A DNA stretch of 14,553 nt from Clostridia bacterium (GTDB taxonomy: Bacteria; Bacillota_A; Clostridia; Oscillospirales; CAG-272), in the NCBI GenBank assembly GCA_017631775.1, contig JAGBSQ010000100.1, forward strand, positions 1 through 14,553, read 5' to 3'. Below, piece after piece: positions 13,974 through 14,553 of this stretch. The notes below the pieces were generated by a model. It did no database searches, was not told the DNA's origin, and saw only the letters and a program-made list of their open reading frames with translations. How positions within the stretch are numbered: position 1 is the first letter of the stretch; the number at the start of each line of letters is the position of its first letter. The position numbers and the translations under genes were made by a program.

Positions 13974-14504
13974 TTATTTTTCAAATGTTTTCTTATAGCA
14001 TTCAATTGCTTCTTTAATAATTTGCTCTGCCTTCTCCTTGCCAAAGAGCGACTTTACCGCCGTCTCCTTGTTCTCCAGCTGCTTGTAAACGCTAAAGAAG
14101 TGCATAATTTCATCAAAAATGTGAGGGGGGAGATGGTCGATAGAGTCAATACCGAGGTAGGTAGGATCCGATACGGGAACAGCAATAATCTTGTCGTCCA
14201 TCTTGCCGCCGTCCAGCATGCGCATCACACCAATGGGGTAGACCTGCATCAGTGTCATGGGGTAGATGGGCTCGGCACAAAGAACCAAAACGTCAAGGGG
14301 GTCTCCGTCATCGGCATAGGTACGCGGAATAAAACCGTAGTTGGCAGGGTAGTGGGTAGAGGTATAAAGAACACGGTCGAGCTTGAGCAGTCCCGTGTAC
14401 TTGTCGAGCTCATATTTGCACTTACTTCCCTTGGGAATTTCAATAACGGCAGTAAAATCATTGGGCTTGATATGTTCGGGGTTGATATCGTGCCAAATGT
14501 TCAT
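13974..14504 (-). CDS. ppa: Soluble inorganic pyrophosphatase (family I)
   Basis: A 176-residue cytoplasmic enzyme that splits pyrophosphate into two phosphates and so pulls nucleotide-polymerising and activation reactions forward. The family signature DDGDPLDVLV lies at 65-74; D66, D68 and D71 match the metal-binding aspartates of the E. coli enzyme. Also present are the substrate-binding region KGSKCKYELDKYTG (25-38), the conserved HYPANYGFIP (51-60), and MLDGGKMDDK (96-105), whose D98, D103 and K105 complete the active site. Length is normal. The ATG at 14504 has AAGGAG 6 bases upstream. It lies about 16 bases after the end of another gene on the same strand, so it is probably the second or later gene of an operon reaching beyond the right edge, and it ends at a strong terminator. 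Confidence 0.97.
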   Translation of the reverse strand: MNIWHDINPEHIKPNDFTAVIEIPKGSKCKYELDKYTGLLKLDRVLYTSTHYPANYGFIPRTYADDGDPLDVLVLCAEPIYPMTLMQVYPIGVMRMLDGGKMDDKIIAVPVSDPTYLGIDSIDHLPPHIFDEIMHFFSVYKQLENKETAVKSLFGKEKAEQIIKEAIECYKKTFEK

Positions 14505-14520
14505 AGAGTTCTCCTTAAAA

Positions 14521-14553
14521 TTATTTTACGTAATCGAATTCAAAATCGTAGAT
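14521..14553 (-). CDS. C-terminal end of an unidentified gene (partial)
   Basis: Read on the minus strand, the right edge gives ten sense codons, IYDFEFDYVK, then TAA. This ends 16 bases before the pyrophosphatase ATG and just before its ribosome site, the spacing expected of an operon neighbour. The stretch is too short to identify and could be chance. Confidence 0.4.
   Translation of the reverse strand: MYDFEFDYVK

Noticed and set aside
13541..14044. A minus-strand open frame overlapping terS and running across both terminators and into ppa
   Set aside because: It crosses two terminators and overlaps two real genes in another frame; its lysine-rich stretch comes from T-rich terminator DNA.

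Overview
The window looks like chromosomal DNA of a Firmicute of class Clostridia, most likely an uncultured gut Oscillospiraceae-type organism. The reasons are strong AGGAGG-type ribosome binding sites, TTGACA/TATAAT promoters, the tight recA-recX pair, a stand-alone PTS EIIC_2-type permease and Clostridia-like phage proteins. No taxonomic search was possible, so this is an inference.

Layout. (1) 3-1280 (+): the 3' part of a gene whose product joins a C-terminal endonuclease/exonuclease/phosphatase (EEP) domain to an N-terminal domain resembling those in front of some glycoside hydrolases; it ends in a strong terminator. (2) 1440-2525 (+): a membrane permease of the PTS_EIIC_2 type with its own promoter. 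(3) 2689-4737 (+): a clan GH-D (GH36-like) alpha-galactosidase-type hydrolase behind a near-perfect promoter and followed by a terminator. (4) 5008-6791 (+): recA and recX, overlapping by one base, under a consensus promoter. (5) 6844-13793 (-): seven phage head and packaging genes, convergent to recX. (6) 13974-14504 (-): soluble inorganic pyrophosphatase, preceded at the right edge by the last codons of another gene.

The phage cassette is the notable part. In transcription order (right to left) it encodes a small terminase subunit, large terminase, a beta-propeller stabilisation/nozzle-like protein, portal, scaffold, major coat protein and a small helical protein that may be a head-completion adaptor. 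On paper this is a P22-like set for building and filling a head. There is no integrase, repressor, replication gene, tail fibre or spike, ejection protein or lysis gene. The genes are tightly packed, several overlap, and no internal frameshift or stop is visible. One flaw stands out: the portal reading frame runs 111 codons upstream of its first ATG with clear portal-like sequence, and the only position correctly spaced from the AGGAGG site is an ATT codon at 10283. The cassette is separated from the pyrophosphatase gene by two tandem terminators, and from recX by a terminator that works in both directions. Ahead of the first gene lie four TGCCA repeats with an exact 10-bp period, upstream of a -10-like box that has no proper -35. 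This suggests a dedicated, activator-dependent promoter. The cassette could be a decaying prophage remnant, a capsid-encoding satellite, or a domesticated particle-forming locus; the sequence alone does not decide.
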